In this document: positions 24,159-31,726 of the stretch, piece after piece | How the letters are laid out: each line of letters begins with the position of its first letter | Position numbering within the stretch: the stretch's first letter is position 1 | NCBI GenBank assembly: GCA_021205365.1 | Contig: JAJPXP010000051.1 | Coordinates: 37,239 to 70,444, forward strand | Source of the DNA: Clostridia bacterium | Lineage (GTDB): Bacteria; Bacillota; Clostridia; Oscillospirales; Butyricicoccaceae | Length of the DNA stretch: 33,206 nucleotides | Direction of reading: 5' to 3' | Made by a program: the position numbers and the translations under genes | The notes under the pieces: generated by a model | What the model saw: only the letters and a program-made list of their open reading frames with translations | What the model was told of the DNA's origin: nothing | The model's database searches: none

Positions 24159-24202
24159 AAAACATATGAAAGATACTTTTTGAGAAAAGCGAGGAATGAA
24201 AT

Positions 24203-24985
24203 ATGTTACCCGTTACGCAGATGATCATTGCATCCGAAGACAGCACATTTTCGCAGCTTCTGTGCGCAGCAATACCACCATCCAGCGGATTATCTGTCAT
24301 CGGCATTTATACATCAGGTATCGGGCTTATGGATGCAATCCGGTGTAAGAAGCCTGATGTGCTGCTCATCGACCTTATGCTTCCCGGCATCAATACGCTG
24401 ACGATTCTAAACGAACTGAATCAGCTCCCTTCCGAAAACCGTCCCGCAGTTTATGTACTGTCCGCCTTTGCCTCTCCGGAAACAGTTGCCGAATGTGACC
24501 GGCTCGGCGTCTGTTTTTTCCTGCGCAAGCCGATTGAAACGGCTGCCCTGATTGACCTGGTTTCCCGATATGGTTCTTCATCGAGGTATGTTTCCCTGCG
24601 AGCGAATATCCATCCGACCCAACACGACATTTCCATGCGTATCACACAAATTATGAGCAGCCTGCGGCTCCCGGCACATGTTGCGGGCTATCGCTTTGCA
24701 CGGGAATGTATCTTGATGACGCTGAATGACCCGTCTATGGCGGATTCCGTCACAAAAATCCTTTACCCGGCTGTTGCAAAGAAATATGACACCACATGGA
24801 CGAGCGTAGAACGGGATATCCGCAACGCTATTGAGATCGCATGGAAGCGCTCCAATGGAAAAATGTCCGGTTTCAGCTCGGTCCGCCGTCCCGCAAACCG
24901 TGAGTTTATTCTTACCATCGCTGACCGCGTCCGTTTTGAAATGCATCTGGAAACAGAACATTTTGCACCGGACAGAAGTTCATAA
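24203..24985 (+). CDS. spo0A: Sporulation master regulator Spo0A
   Basis: A 260-residue response regulator, the transcription factor that starts sporulation when phosphorylated. The receiver domain (about 5-125) has the acidic pair in IIASED, the phosphorylated Asp57 in LLIDLMLPG, a Ser in YVLSAFA and Lys109 in FFLRKPIE. The DNA-binding Spo0A_C domain (about 140-245) is clear: ITQIMSSLRLPAHVAGYRFA, then VTKILYPAVAKKYDTTWTSV and VERDIRNAIEIAWKR. The last is close to the VERAIRHAIEVAW recognition helix of known Spo0A proteins, with a few substitutions. The ATG at 24203 follows GAGGA. The usual neighbour spoIVB is absent; putP and an L,D-transpeptidase flank it. Upstream 0A boxes suggest autoregulation. 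Confidence 0.93.
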   Translation: MLPVTQMIIASEDSTFSQLLCAAIPPSSGLSVIGIYTSGIGLMDAIRCKKPDVLLIDLMLPGINTLTILNELNQLPSENRPAVYVLSAFASPETVAECDRLGVCFFLRKPIETAALIDLVSRYGSSSRYVSLRANIHPTQHDISMRITQIMSSLRLPAHVAGYRFARECILMTLNDPSMADSVTKILYPAVAKKYDTTWTSVERDIRNAIEIAWKRSNGKMSGFSSVRRPANREFILTIADRVRFEMHLETEHFAPDRSS

Positions 24986-25008
24986 TCCCTGATTTTTATT
25001 CGCCTTCT

Positions 25009-25050
25009 ACAAAAAAAGCGCTGATTTTATAAAAACGGCGCTTTTTTTGT
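25009..25050 (+). terminator. Intrinsic terminator after spo0A
   Basis: A perfect 13-base inverted repeat, ACAAAAAAAGCGC (25009-25021) and GCGCTTTTTTTGT (25038-25050), with a seven-T run in the 3' arm. Confidence 0.85.
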
Positions 25051-25073
25051 ACAATTTCACCCGCTTTCAGGAA

Positions 25074-25102
25074 TTGACGTACTGCCCGATTCGATTTATA
25101 AT
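25074..25102 (+). promoter_or_regulatory. Promoter of the L,D-transpeptidase gene
   Basis: TTGACG (25074-25079), 17 bases, TATAAT (25097-25102): one of the strongest promoters in the window. Confidence 0.8.
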
Positions 25103-25151
25103 GGTAAAGCATACGAGTTTCGCTGTATCATGACATGAATGGAGATTTGCA

Positions 25152-25952
25152 ATGAAAAAACAGAAAAAATCTTTTTCAAAGCTCAAATTCATCCCAGTAG
25201 TTGCATGTTGCATTGTTGCCACTGCAGCTGTTGCGATAATTGGCCGTGCAGCTTTCCTTACCAGCGTACTGACACTGTCGGAAACCCAAAGCTACAGTAA
25301 GGCTACGGACATCGGCTCCGCAGAAACTACTCTGGAAAAAAACAAACCCGCAGAAGCGGAAGAGAACACCACAACAGAGCAGGAAACCAGCAGCACCGTA
25401 GAAATCGACGGCGGCCAATGGATTGTACATGAAGAGCTTCCGATCAAGGAGCCCTCCCTTTCTCCGGAAGAAGCGACCGATGTTTCCATCGTCGTGGAAA
25501 AATCCAAGCACCTGCTGACCCTATATAACGGTGACGCCATCATTGCGCAGTATACCGTCGGCCTTGCTTCCCATTACACAGAAGGAGCCAAGCAGCAGGA
25601 AGGCGACAAACGCAACCCGGAGGGTGAATACGAGGTTTGTGTCCTCAACAACAACAGCAACTATTATCTTGCACTCGGCCTGAACTATCCCAACGCCAAT
25701 GACGCCCAGCGCGGTCTGGATTCCGGGCTGATTACACAGGAGGAATATGACGATATCATTTCCGCCCTCAATGCCGGACAGGTTCCGAACTGGTATACCA
25801 AGCTCGGCGGCCAGATCATGATCCACGGCCAGAAAGGCAATCTCGGTGGCCAGACAGACTGGACAACCGGCTGCGTTGCGGTCAACAACCAGGTCATGGA
25901 TATCCTCTGGAAATACTGCCGTGTCGGCACAAAAGTCACGATTTATGCCTGA
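25152..25952 (+). CDS. YkuD-type L,D-transpeptidase, YafK-like
   Basis: A 266-residue membrane-anchored enzyme of the cell wall. One membrane segment lies at about residues 12-36. A Glu/Thr-rich linker follows (about 45-100), then the catalytic YkuD domain (about 108-266). The catalytic pair is His225 in MIHGQKG and Cys241 in WTTGCVAV. GDKRNPEGEYEV and the YYLALGLNYPNANDAQRG stretch resemble the YafK branch. Such enzymes make 3-3 crosslinks in peptidoglycan or, in the YafK/DpaA case, detach wall-bound protein; which applies here is unknown. The ATG at 25152 follows GGAG. It has its own promoter; no terminator is seen behind it. Confidence 0.92.
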   Translation: MKKQKKSFSKLKFIPVVACCIVATAAVAIIGRAAFLTSVLTLSETQSYSKATDIGSAETTLEKNKPAEAEENTTTEQETSSTVEIDGGQWIVHEELPIKEPSLSPEEATDVSIVVEKSKHLLTLYNGDAIIAQYTVGLASHYTEGAKQQEGDKRNPEGEYEVCVLNNNSNYYLALGLNYPNANDAQRGLDSGLITQEEYDDIISALNAGQVPNWYTKLGGQIMIHGQKGNLGGQTDWTTGCVAVNNQVMDILWKYCRVGTKVTIYA

Positions 25953-25973
25953 CACTACTGTAGGATGAAAGCA

Positions 25974-26002
25974 TTGTACTTTTCCTTATTTGGTGGTATA
26001 CT
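25974..26002 (+). promoter_or_regulatory. Promoter of the hydrogenase-maturation operon leader
   Basis: TTGTAC (25974-25979), 17 bases, TATACT (25997-26002). Transcription should start near 26009 and gives a leader of about 210 bases. Confidence 0.75.
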
Positions 26003-26008
26003 GTATAA

Positions 26009-26218
26009 AATACAGGTACGCGGATAGATCAGTTCTTACCGCAAACCGTTTTTTAGCCACAAATGTACCGATCTGCAAGGAGATATTTGCCTGACGGAAA
26101 AGACATGCAGCACGATATGCCCGCTTTCATCCCTATACCGTGACGTTATTCTGTCGAACATTTACATCCCTGTGCCTCGGTGCAGGGATGTTTTTGATGT
26201 CAGAAAGGATGAAAACAC
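26009..26218 (+). ncRNA. Structured leader RNA upstream of TM1266-hydG (candidate riboswitch)
   Basis: A long non-coding leader with several possible helices. GGT (26015-26017) plus GCGG (26020-26023) can pair with CCGC (26039-26042) plus ACC (26045-26047). GGTAC (26015) and AGATC (26026) match GTACC GATCT (26065-26074) in an order that needs a pseudoknot or alternative folds. GCAA and TTGC form a hairpin (26075-26090). A terminator ends the leader (26164-26195). CATCCCT (26128-26134) repeats the terminator 5' arm and can pair with AGGGATG (26184-26190). TTTCATCC (26125-26132) can pair with GGATGAAA (26207-26214), covering the ribosome site. I recognise no known riboswitch class. Confidence 0.5.
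26164..26195 (+). terminator. Intrinsic terminator inside the hydrogenase operon leader
   Basis: ACATCCCTG (26164-26172) pairs with CAGGGATGT (26183-26191), followed by TTTT. It lies only 24 bases before the first gene start and after a dedicated promoter, so it looks regulatory. Confidence 0.8.
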
Positions 26219-26467
26219 ATGGAACAGACTCGTGTTGCAATGCTGGCTATTGTTGTGGAAGATCCCGCACAGGTAGAACAGCTGAACCAGATTTTACATC
26301 AGTACAGACAGTATATCATCGGACGGATGGGTATCCCCTATGAAAAAAGAGGCATTTCGCTGATCAGCATTGCTTTGGATGCCCCCACCGATATCATCAG
26401 CGCTATATCCGGTAAAATCGGTATGCTGGATGGCATGACTGCCAAAGCCGTGTATTCAAAAATCTGA
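26219..26467 (+). CDS. TM1266 family small regulator linked to [FeFe]-hydrogenase
   Basis: An 82-residue protein of the TM1266 (iron-only hydrogenase system regulator) family, with a ferredoxin-like ACT/NikR-type fold. It starts MEQTRVAMLAIVVEDPAQVE and contains YIIGRMGIPYEKRGISLISI and GKIGMLDGMTAKAVYSKI. Both blocks are typical: this group is normally encoded beside hydE, hydF, hydG or hydrogenase genes. Its molecular role is not firmly known; a sensor or regulatory function is presumed. The ATG at 26219 has AAAGGAT (26204-26210) 8 bases upstream. hydG follows 33 bases downstream in the same unit. Confidence 0.88.
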   Translation: MEQTRVAMLAIVVEDPAQVEQLNQILHQYRQYIIGRMGIPYEKRGISLISIALDAPTDIISAISGKIGMLDGMTAKAVYSKI

Positions 26468-26500
26468 TCTTGCGCACCTTATATCAGGAGGTAAAATATC

Positions 26501-27916
26501 ATGTACAATGTGATGTCCCCAAAAGCAGAGGAATTTATCAGTGATGAGGAAATCCGAGAATGTCTTGCCTATGCGGAAGCAAACAAGCATAACCGTGAGC
26601 TAATCGATCAGATTCTTGAAAAAGCCCGCAAAATGAAGGGCATTTCCCATAAGGAAGCGATTGTCCTGCTGGACTGTGATCTGGAAGATAAGAATGAGGA
26701 AATCTATGCGCTTGCCCGCGAAATCAAAGAAGAATTCTATGGCAACCGTATCGTTATGTTTGCCCCGCTGTATCTGTCCAACTACTGCATCAATGGCTGT
26801 GAATACTGTCCATATCATGCAAAGAACCGCCATATCCCGCGCAAAAAGCTGACGCAGGAGGAAATCCGTCAGGAGGTTATGGCACTGCAGGATATGGGGC
26901 ACAAGCGTCTTGCCATCGAATCCGGTGAAGACCCGGTTCACAATCCGCTGGAATATATTCTGGAATCCATTCAGACCATTTACAGCATCAAGCATAAAAA
27001 TGGTGCAATCCGCCGCGTTAACGTCAATATCGCGGCTACTACAGTTGAAAACTATACCAAGCTCAAGGATGCTGGCATCGGCACCTATATTCTGTTCCAG
27101 GAAACCTATAACAAGGAGTCCTATGAAGCCCTGCATCCGTCCGGCCCGAAGTCGGACTACGCTTATCATACGGAGGCCATGGACCGCGCAATGGAAGGCG
27201 GCATCGATGATGTTGGCCTGGGCGTCCTGTTTGGTCTGAACAACTACCGCTATGACTTTACCGGCATCATCATGCATGCAGAGCATCTGGAAGCATATAA
27301 GGGTGTCGGTCCACATACCATCAGTGTACCGCGCCTGCGCCGTGCAGACGATATTGATCCCGATGTATTCGACAATGGTATTTCCGATGATCTGTTTGCC
27401 AAGATCGTCGCATGTATCCGCATTGCAGTTCCTTACACCGGTATGATTGTTTCCACCCGTGAGAGCCAGCAGAGCCGTGAGCGTGTCCTGAACCTGGGTG
27501 TCTCCCAGATCAGCGGCGGTTCCCGTACTTCTGTCGGCGGCTACACCGACGAGGAACGCCCGGAGGATACCGCACAGTTTGATGTAGACGACCGCCGCAC
27601 GCTGGATGAGGTTGTGCACTGGCTGATGGATCTCGGCTATGTCCCGAGCTTCTGTACTGCATGTTACCGCGCAGGCCGCACTGGCGACCGTTTCATGGCT
27701 CTGCTGAAGAGCAAACAGATCGTCAACTGCTGCCATCCAAACGCATTGATGACCCTGAAGGAATATCTCGAGGACTATGCTTCGCCGGAGACAAAGGCTA
27801 TCGGTGAAGCGCTGATTGAAAAGGAGCTGCAGACAATCCCGAACGAGCAGGTTCGTGCAAAAGCTGCAGAATATATTTCCAACATTCACCTCGGACAGCG
27901 TGATTTCCGCTTCTGA
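26501..27916 (+). CDS. hydG: [FeFe]-hydrogenase maturase HydG
   Basis: A 471-residue radical SAM tyrosine lyase that makes the CO and CN ligands of the hydrogenase H-cluster from tyrosine, leaving p-cresol. The SAM-cluster motif is at C96, C100 and C103 (NYCINGCEYC). The second, C-terminal cluster motif CX2CX22C is present as C385, C388 and C411 (FCTACYRAG, then VNCCHPN), which separates HydG from the thiamine enzyme ThiH. The length is normal. The start ATG at 26501 follows AGGAGG. It is cotranscribed with TM1266. The partner maturases HydE and HydF and the hydrogenase itself are not in the window. Expression probably depends on the structured leader. Confidence 0.96.
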   Translation: MYNVMSPKAEEFISDEEIRECLAYAEANKHNRELIDQILEKARKMKGISHKEAIVLLDCDLEDKNEEIYALAREIKEEFYGNRIVMFAPLYLSNYCINGCEYCPYHAKNRHIPRKKLTQEEIRQEVMALQDMGHKRLAIESGEDPVHNPLEYILESIQTIYSIKHKNGAIRRVNVNIAATTVENYTKLKDAGIGTYILFQETYNKESYEALHPSGPKSDYAYHTEAMDRAMEGGIDDVGLGVLFGLNNYRYDFTGIIMHAEHLEAYKGVGPHTISVPRLRRADDIDPDVFDNGISDDLFAKIVACIRIAVPYTGMIVSTRESQQSRERVLNLGVSQISGGSRTSVGGYTDEERPEDTAQFDVDDRRTLDEVVHWLMDLGYVPSFCTACYRAGRTGDRFMALLKSKQIVNCCHPNALMTLKEYLEDYASPETKAIGEALIEKELQTIPNEQVRAKAAEYISNIHLGQRDFRF

Positions 27917-27941
27917 TACAGACAATATCCGAATATATCAA

Positions 27942-27972
27942 AGCCCCGCAGTTTACGGTAAGCTGCGGGGCT
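27942..27972 (+). terminator. Strong hairpin after hydG
   Basis: AGCCCCGCAG (27942-27951) pairs perfectly with CTGCGGGGCT (27963-27972). It lacks a T-run (GCTTCAAG follows), so it may protect the transcript 3' end or act as a weak terminator. Confidence 0.6.
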
Positions 27973-27993
27973 GCTTCAAGTACCGATACCTTT

Positions 27994-28022
27994 TTGCACG
28001 GGATGGACATGCGTGCTATAAT
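27994..28022 (+). promoter_or_regulatory. Promoter of the second MATE gene
   Basis: TTGCAC (27994-27999), 17 bases, TATAAT (28017-28022), with TGC directly before the -10 (extended -10). Confidence 0.75.
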
Positions 28023-28056
28023 AACTGCAAACGGATTGTGAAAGGAAGCTTTTATT

Positions 28057-29421
28057 TTGAACGTTCAGACGAACAATGATTTTTCCAAAGGCAGTATCTC
28101 ATCCAATATCATCCGTCTTGCTGTCCCTATGACGCTTGCACAGCTTGTCAATGTACTGTACAACATCGTCGACCGCATTTATATCGGACGTATTGGCGCG
28201 GATGCAACCAACGCCCTGACTGGCCTTGGCGTTTGCTTTCCAGTCATCACCATTGTCCTTGCATTTGCAAATCTCGTGGGAACCGGCGGCGCACCGCTGT
28301 TCTCCATGAAACGCGGCGCTGGAAAGGACGCAGAAGCAGAAGCAATTATGGGCAACAGCCTGACTCTGCTGCTCTGCTTTGGTTTGAGCCTGACGGTGAT
28401 CGGGTTGCTCATCCGCCGTCCTATGCTGCTCGCCCTTGGCGCCAGCGAGGTGACGTTGCCCTATTCTATGTCCTATATCACCATTTACCTGCTGGGCAAT
28501 GTGTTTGTCATGCTGTCGCTTGGTCTGAATTATTTTATCAATGCACAGGGCTTCGGCCAAACCGGTATGCTCACAGTTGTCATCGGCGCAGTATTCAACC
28601 TGATTTTAGACCCGATTTTCATTTTCGCCCTGCATATGGGCGTGCAGGGCGCTGCCTGTGCTACAGTAATTTCCCAGCTTACAGCTGCATTGTGGACACT
28701 GCGTTTTCTCACCGGCCCGAAGACATTGCTCCGGCTCAAGCCGGAATGTCTCCGCCTGCAGGCAAAACGGGTGAAGCAAATCCTGACGCTGGGTCTTTCC
28801 GGCTTTACCATGAGCGTCACCAACAGCCTCGTGCAGATAGCCTGCAACAGCTCTCTGCAGTTCTTCGGCGGAGATTTGTATGTCGGCGTTATGACGGTGC
28901 TCAATTCCATACGTGAGATTATCATGCTGCCGATCAACGGTATATCCAGCAGTTCTCAGCCAGTCATCAGCTTCAATTACGGTGCCCAGCTGTACAGCCG
29001 TGTGAAACAGGCGATCAAATTCATGTCCATCATGCTGATTGTATATTCCCTCGCCGTCTGGGGTGTCATTTCCCTGTTCCCACACTTTTTCATCCACATT
29101 TTTAATACGGACCCGGCTTTGACTGCTGCCGGTGTACCATCCATGCATCTGTATTTCTTTGGATTCTTTTTGATGGCGCTGCAGTTCTCCGGGCAGTCTG
29201 TCTTCACAGCCCTCGGCAAATCCCGTTATGCCATTTTCTTCTCGATTTTCCGAAAAGGCATTGTGGTCATACCGCTTACCTTGACTCTGCCCTATGTCGC
29301 TGGCCTCGGTGTGAATGGCGTTTTTTTGGCAGAACCGATTTCCAATCTGCTCGGCGGCTGTGCCTGTTTTACTACGATGTACCTGACAGTATACCGGAAA
29401 CTGAAATGTGAATCTATCTGA
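28057..29421 (+). CDS. MATE family efflux transporter, copy 2
   Basis: A 454-residue membrane exporter of the MATE family with about twelve hydrophobic segments. Landmarks are VPMTLAQLVNVLYNIVDRIY in helix 1, GTGGAPLFSMKRGAGKDAEA, then SSSQPVISFNYGAQLYSRVK in the second half. The start is TTG at 28057, about ten bases after AAAGGA; the next in-frame ATG would remove the conserved N-terminus. It differs strongly from the other two MATE proteins in the window and probably has another substrate. It is a single-gene unit with its own promoter and terminator. Confidence 0.92.
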   Translation: MNVQTNNDFSKGSISSNIIRLAVPMTLAQLVNVLYNIVDRIYIGRIGADATNALTGLGVCFPVITIVLAFANLVGTGGAPLFSMKRGAGKDAEAEAIMGNSLTLLLCFGLSLTVIGLLIRRPMLLALGASEVTLPYSMSYITIYLLGNVFVMLSLGLNYFINAQGFGQTGMLTVVIGAVFNLILDPIFIFALHMGVQGAACATVISQLTAALWTLRFLTGPKTLLRLKPECLRLQAKRVKQILTLGLSGFTMSVTNSLVQIACNSSLQFFGGDLYVGVMTVLNSIREIIMLPINGISSSSQPVISFNYGAQLYSRVKQAIKFMSIMLIVYSLAVWGVISLFPHFFIHIFNTDPALTAAGVPSMHLYFFGFFLMALQFSGQSVFTALGKSRYAIFFSIFRKGIVVIPLTLTLPYVAGLGVNGVFLAEPISNLLGGCACFTTMYLTVYRKLKCESI

Positions 29422-29452
29422 AAAAGCCTGTTCCATATGGAACAGGCTTTTG
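29421..29452. terminator. Bidirectional terminator between MATE 2 and the MBL-fold gene
   Basis: AAAAGCCTGTTCC (from 29422) pairs with GGAACAGGCTTTT (to 29451) across a four-base ATAT loop. A- and T-runs on both sides suit both convergent genes. Confidence 0.9.
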
Positions 29453-29454
29453 CT

Positions 29455-30255
29455 TTATATCTCCAATGTTTCTAAATCATCTGGAATGTACAGCTTCCCA
29501 TGAAAATACTGCTTTCCTTCCGCTTCGTACAATGCTTTTCTGTTCTTTATATTGTTATCCTCCGTGTGATACAGCACCAGGTTCTTCACGCCGAGCTGCT
29601 CTGCCTTCTCACAGGCATCTTTTACAGTCGAATGCTGTTTCTCATATGGGTGGAAGATATCTGCCTGTCCATCCAGGCAAAAGGCTTCATGCAACAGCCA
29701 TGTGCTGTTTTCTGCATATTGTTTTTCACATTCCCGATACGGCTCATCTCCGCAGCAGGTCAGTTTCTCTCCATCGTTCAGCTCCATGGTAAAGCCGAAC
29801 TGCTTCGCCTTGGTGGACTGGATATCAAAGAACGTAACTTTTTTGCCCTGAATGCTGCGGGTTTCCCCATCCTTTACAGCAATCAGGTGCAGGTGTTTGC
29901 CCAGCATCTTTGTGTGCTTTTTAGACAGCAGCATTTTGGAAATCTTTTCAATCAGTTCAATGACCTCTTCATGACCATAAATGTTCGCTTCTCCATCATA
30001 TTGTCCCTGATGCATATGCTGGCAGATCATGCGTACCATCCAGATAATCCCCATCAGATGATCCACGTGCTTATGTGTTACAAAAATATCCCGGATATTC
30101 CGCCAGTCAATACCTGCTTCCTTCAGCTGGTGCAGGATGGTATTGCCGCCACCGCCATCTATCATAAAATCCTGTCCGTTATCGCTCAGGACAAAACAGG
30201 TATTGTAGCATTCCGTTACCATTGCATTGCCAGTTCCCAGCATCGTCAGCTTCAT
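29455..30255 (-). CDS. Metallo-beta-lactamase-fold hydrolase, RNase Z-like
   Basis: A 266-residue metal-dependent hydrolase. The zinc motif HxHxDH is at residues 61-66 (THKHVDH). The N-terminal LGTGNAMVTECYNTCFVL and the later CCGDEP, LLHEAF, HSTVKDACEKAEQLG and LYHTED segments follow the pattern of the RNase Z/ElaC branch. It lacks the clear exosite arm of true tRNase Z, so it may act on another RNA or small phosphodiester. The ATG at 30255 has GAGGAG upstream. It starts 18 bases after the anti-sigma-like gene and is probably the third gene of the ECF operon at 31619-29455, which is an unusual partner for such a module. Confidence 0.87.
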   Translation of the reverse strand: MKLTMLGTGNAMVTECYNTCFVLSDNGQDFMIDGGGGNTILHQLKEAGIDWRNIRDIFVTHKHVDHLMGIIWMVRMICQHMHQGQYDGEANIYGHEEVIELIEKISKMLLSKKHTKMLGKHLHLIAVKDGETRSIQGKKVTFFDIQSTKAKQFGFTMELNDGEKLTCCGDEPYRECEKQYAENSTWLLHEAFCLDGQADIFHPYEKQHSTVKDACEKAEQLGVKNLVLYHTEDNNIKNRKALYEAEGKQYFHGKLYIPDDLETLEI

Positions 30256-30273
30256 ATGAAATCTCCTCGTTGT

Positions 30274-31065
30274 TTATTTCTGCAGCATTTTTTCTATCAC
30301 AGCGGCAACATCATCCAGCGTCTGGCCTTCCAAATCCTGCGGCTCGGCCGCAAATACAGAAGGGTATGCATTCTTATCATACAGAACATAGCCATCCATC
30401 TGTAAAAATGCATACCGTATGCCGTCCGGCAGTTCACAGTCTGCAAGATCTGTCCAGAACAACAGGCCATTGTCCAATTCATAAGTTTCATTCTCTGCAT
30501 AGGCGCGTGCTATAAAAATGCCCTCCATGCCAGTCTGAACCTGCTTGATAACATCCATATCCTCTGTTCCCACACCATCCAGATGAATCGGGTCCGTCAG
30601 AATGCGGATTTTCTGTCCGGCTTCACATCCGCCAAGATCACGGTAAATCTCACGCACGTTGATTGTTATGATGCCATAATAATATGCTCCGTCGCCGCTT
30701 GTAACACAAATATTCTGTATGTTCTCAACAGTCCCACGGAAAATACTGGTATCATTCTGTGTAACCAATTCATCCTCTGTCATATACGCCAGCAGGGAAC
30801 TGCCTCCCATCTCAGGAGGATCTGTGATTTCCGTAACCCGGATATCTCCGGCCGAGTGTTCCAGCTGCCATTCAGCCGCTGGCTCTTGATTTTGCGGCGT
30901 GTTTTTTCCAAACCATACCGCATAACCTGCTGCAATCATCAGTATAGCGCATACAGCAGCGGTTATCCAGCCATATTTCCGCTTTTTTACCCGAATACCA
31001 TCCGCTTCTGCTATCAGCTCCTGATCAATATCCCCAATGGTGCGCAAAAGCTTCTTTTCTTTCAT
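30274..31065 (-). CDS. Putative membrane anti-sigma protein of third ECF module
   Basis: A 263-residue single-pass membrane protein. Residues 1-30 are charged and cytoplasmic, about 31-53 (YGWITAAVCAILMIAAGYAV) form one membrane segment, and the rest is outside the cell with no clear catalytic motif. The ATG overlaps the stop of the sigma gene by four bases (ATGA), so the two are translationally coupled. This arrangement is typical of an anti-sigma factor, and that role is inferred from position and topology. It is not visibly related to the DUF4179 proteins at 2189 and 3861. The outer domain may sense the signal. Confidence 0.7.
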   Translation of the reverse strand: MKEKKLLRTIGDIDQELIAEADGIRVKKRKYGWITAAVCAILMIAAGYAVWFGKNTPQNQEPAAEWQLEHSAGDIRVTEITDPPEMGGSSLLAYMTEDELVTQNDTSIFRGTVENIQNICVTSGDGAYYYGIITINVREIYRDLGGCEAGQKIRILTDPIHLDGVGTEDMDVIKQVQTGMEGIFIARAYAENETYELDNGLLFWTDLADCELPDGIRYAFLQMDGYVLYDKNAYPSVFAAEPQDLEGQTLDDVAAVIEKMLQK

Positions 31066-31619
31066 AACAGCACGTCCTCCGTTTCCAGATACTCACGCAG
31101 CTTTTTCCTTGTCCGAAACAGACTTGTTTTTACTTTGCTTTGTGAAATTTTAAATCTGTCGGCAATATCCGCGATAGAATCCGCATACCAGTATCGCCGC
31201 ACAAAAATCATACGGTTCAGGCTGTTTTGCTGCCTGAGAAACCGGCTGATACCTGCTGCGGTTTCCTTTGCTTCCAGCGCATGTTCTGTCAGCCTTGTAT
31301 CAGCTACACATTCCGAAAACTCCGACAGCAGCTCTACAACGGTTCCGCTGCGTTTTTGTGCCATATGGTAATCATAATAATCCAGCGCAATATTCCGTGT
31401 TATTTTCCCCAGAAAAACAGACAGCCGCGATGGACATTTCGGCGGCATCGCTTTCCAAGCAGCAAGATATGTATCATTTTCACATTCCTCGGCATCCTCC
31501 CGGCGATGCAGGATATTCCACGCGATAGCATAGCAGTACCGTCCGTATTTTTCAGATGTTTCCGCGATTGCCCTTTCATTTCTTTCCCAATACAGTTTTA
31601 TAATTTCTCTATCCTCCAT
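31062..31619 (-). CDS. ECF-family RNA polymerase sigma factor (third module)
   Basis: A 185-residue ECF sigma factor of a different subgroup from the two at 1717 and 3389. Region 2 is at about residues 20-85 (RREDAEECENDTYLAAWKAM, then LGKITRNIALDYYDYHMAQK). Region 4 is at about 125-180 (SIADIADRFKISQSKVKTSL, then FRTRKKLREYL). The start ATG at 31619 follows GGGAGG. Upstream, the minus strand has TATAAT (31639-31644) and GTAGG/CCTAC inverted arms (31645-31658), possibly an operator. It heads a three-gene unit with the anti-sigma-like and MBL-fold genes. Confidence 0.92.
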   Translation of the reverse strand: MEDREIIKLYWERNERAIAETSEKYGRYCYAIAWNILHRREDAEECENDTYLAAWKAMPPKCPSRLSVFLGKITRNIALDYYDYHMAQKRSGTVVELLSEFSECVADTRLTEHALEAKETAAGISRFLRQQNSLNRMIFVRRYWYADSIADIADRFKISQSKVKTSLFRTRKKLREYLETEDVLL

Positions 31620-31644
31620 GCCTGCGCCTCCCTTTATTATTATA

Positions 31645-31658
31645 GTAGGAAAACCTAC
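31645..31658. promoter_or_regulatory. Inverted repeat at the third ECF promoter
   Basis: GTAGG and CCTAC flank a four-base AAAA centre (31645-31658). On the minus strand the repeat sits directly before a TATAAT -10 (31639-31644). It could be an operator or part of an ECF promoter; no good -35 for the housekeeping sigma is seen. Confidence 0.35.
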
Positions 31659-31680
31659 ACTTTGGTTGCATCTTCATCGA

Positions 31681-31712
31681 AAAAAAAGCTGCCCATTTTT
31701 CAGAGCAGCTTT
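31681..31712 (-). terminator. Intrinsic terminator after the third MATE gene
   Basis: AAAGCTGC (31685-31692) pairs with GCAGCTTT (31705-31712). On the minus strand it is followed by a long T-run, so it ends the MATE transcript and insulates the ECF unit. Confidence 0.85.
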
Positions 31713-31726
31713 CTTCAGTATGATTC

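Noticed and set aside
25963-26132. Ten-base inverted repeat GGATGAAAGC (25963-25972) and GCTTTCATCC (26123-26132)
   Set aside because: The left copy is upstream of the -35 element, so it is not in the leader RNA. It may be chance; only the pairing of the right copy with the ribosome site was kept.
26009-26218. Cobalamin, TPP or c-di-GMP riboswitch in the hydG leader
   Set aside because: Fragments such as CCGCAAACC and GGAGATATTTGCC recall parts of c-di-GMP-I and cobalamin consensus sequences, but the remaining conserved cores are missing.
26009-26218. T-box leader in front of TM1266-hydG
   Set aside because: No T-box sequence (AGGGTGGNACCGCG-like) is present before the terminator.
26600-27925. 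A 441-codon minus-strand frame opposite hydG
   Set aside because: HydG is certain on the plus strand with all its cluster motifs. The antisense frame has no ribosome site and no recognisable domain.
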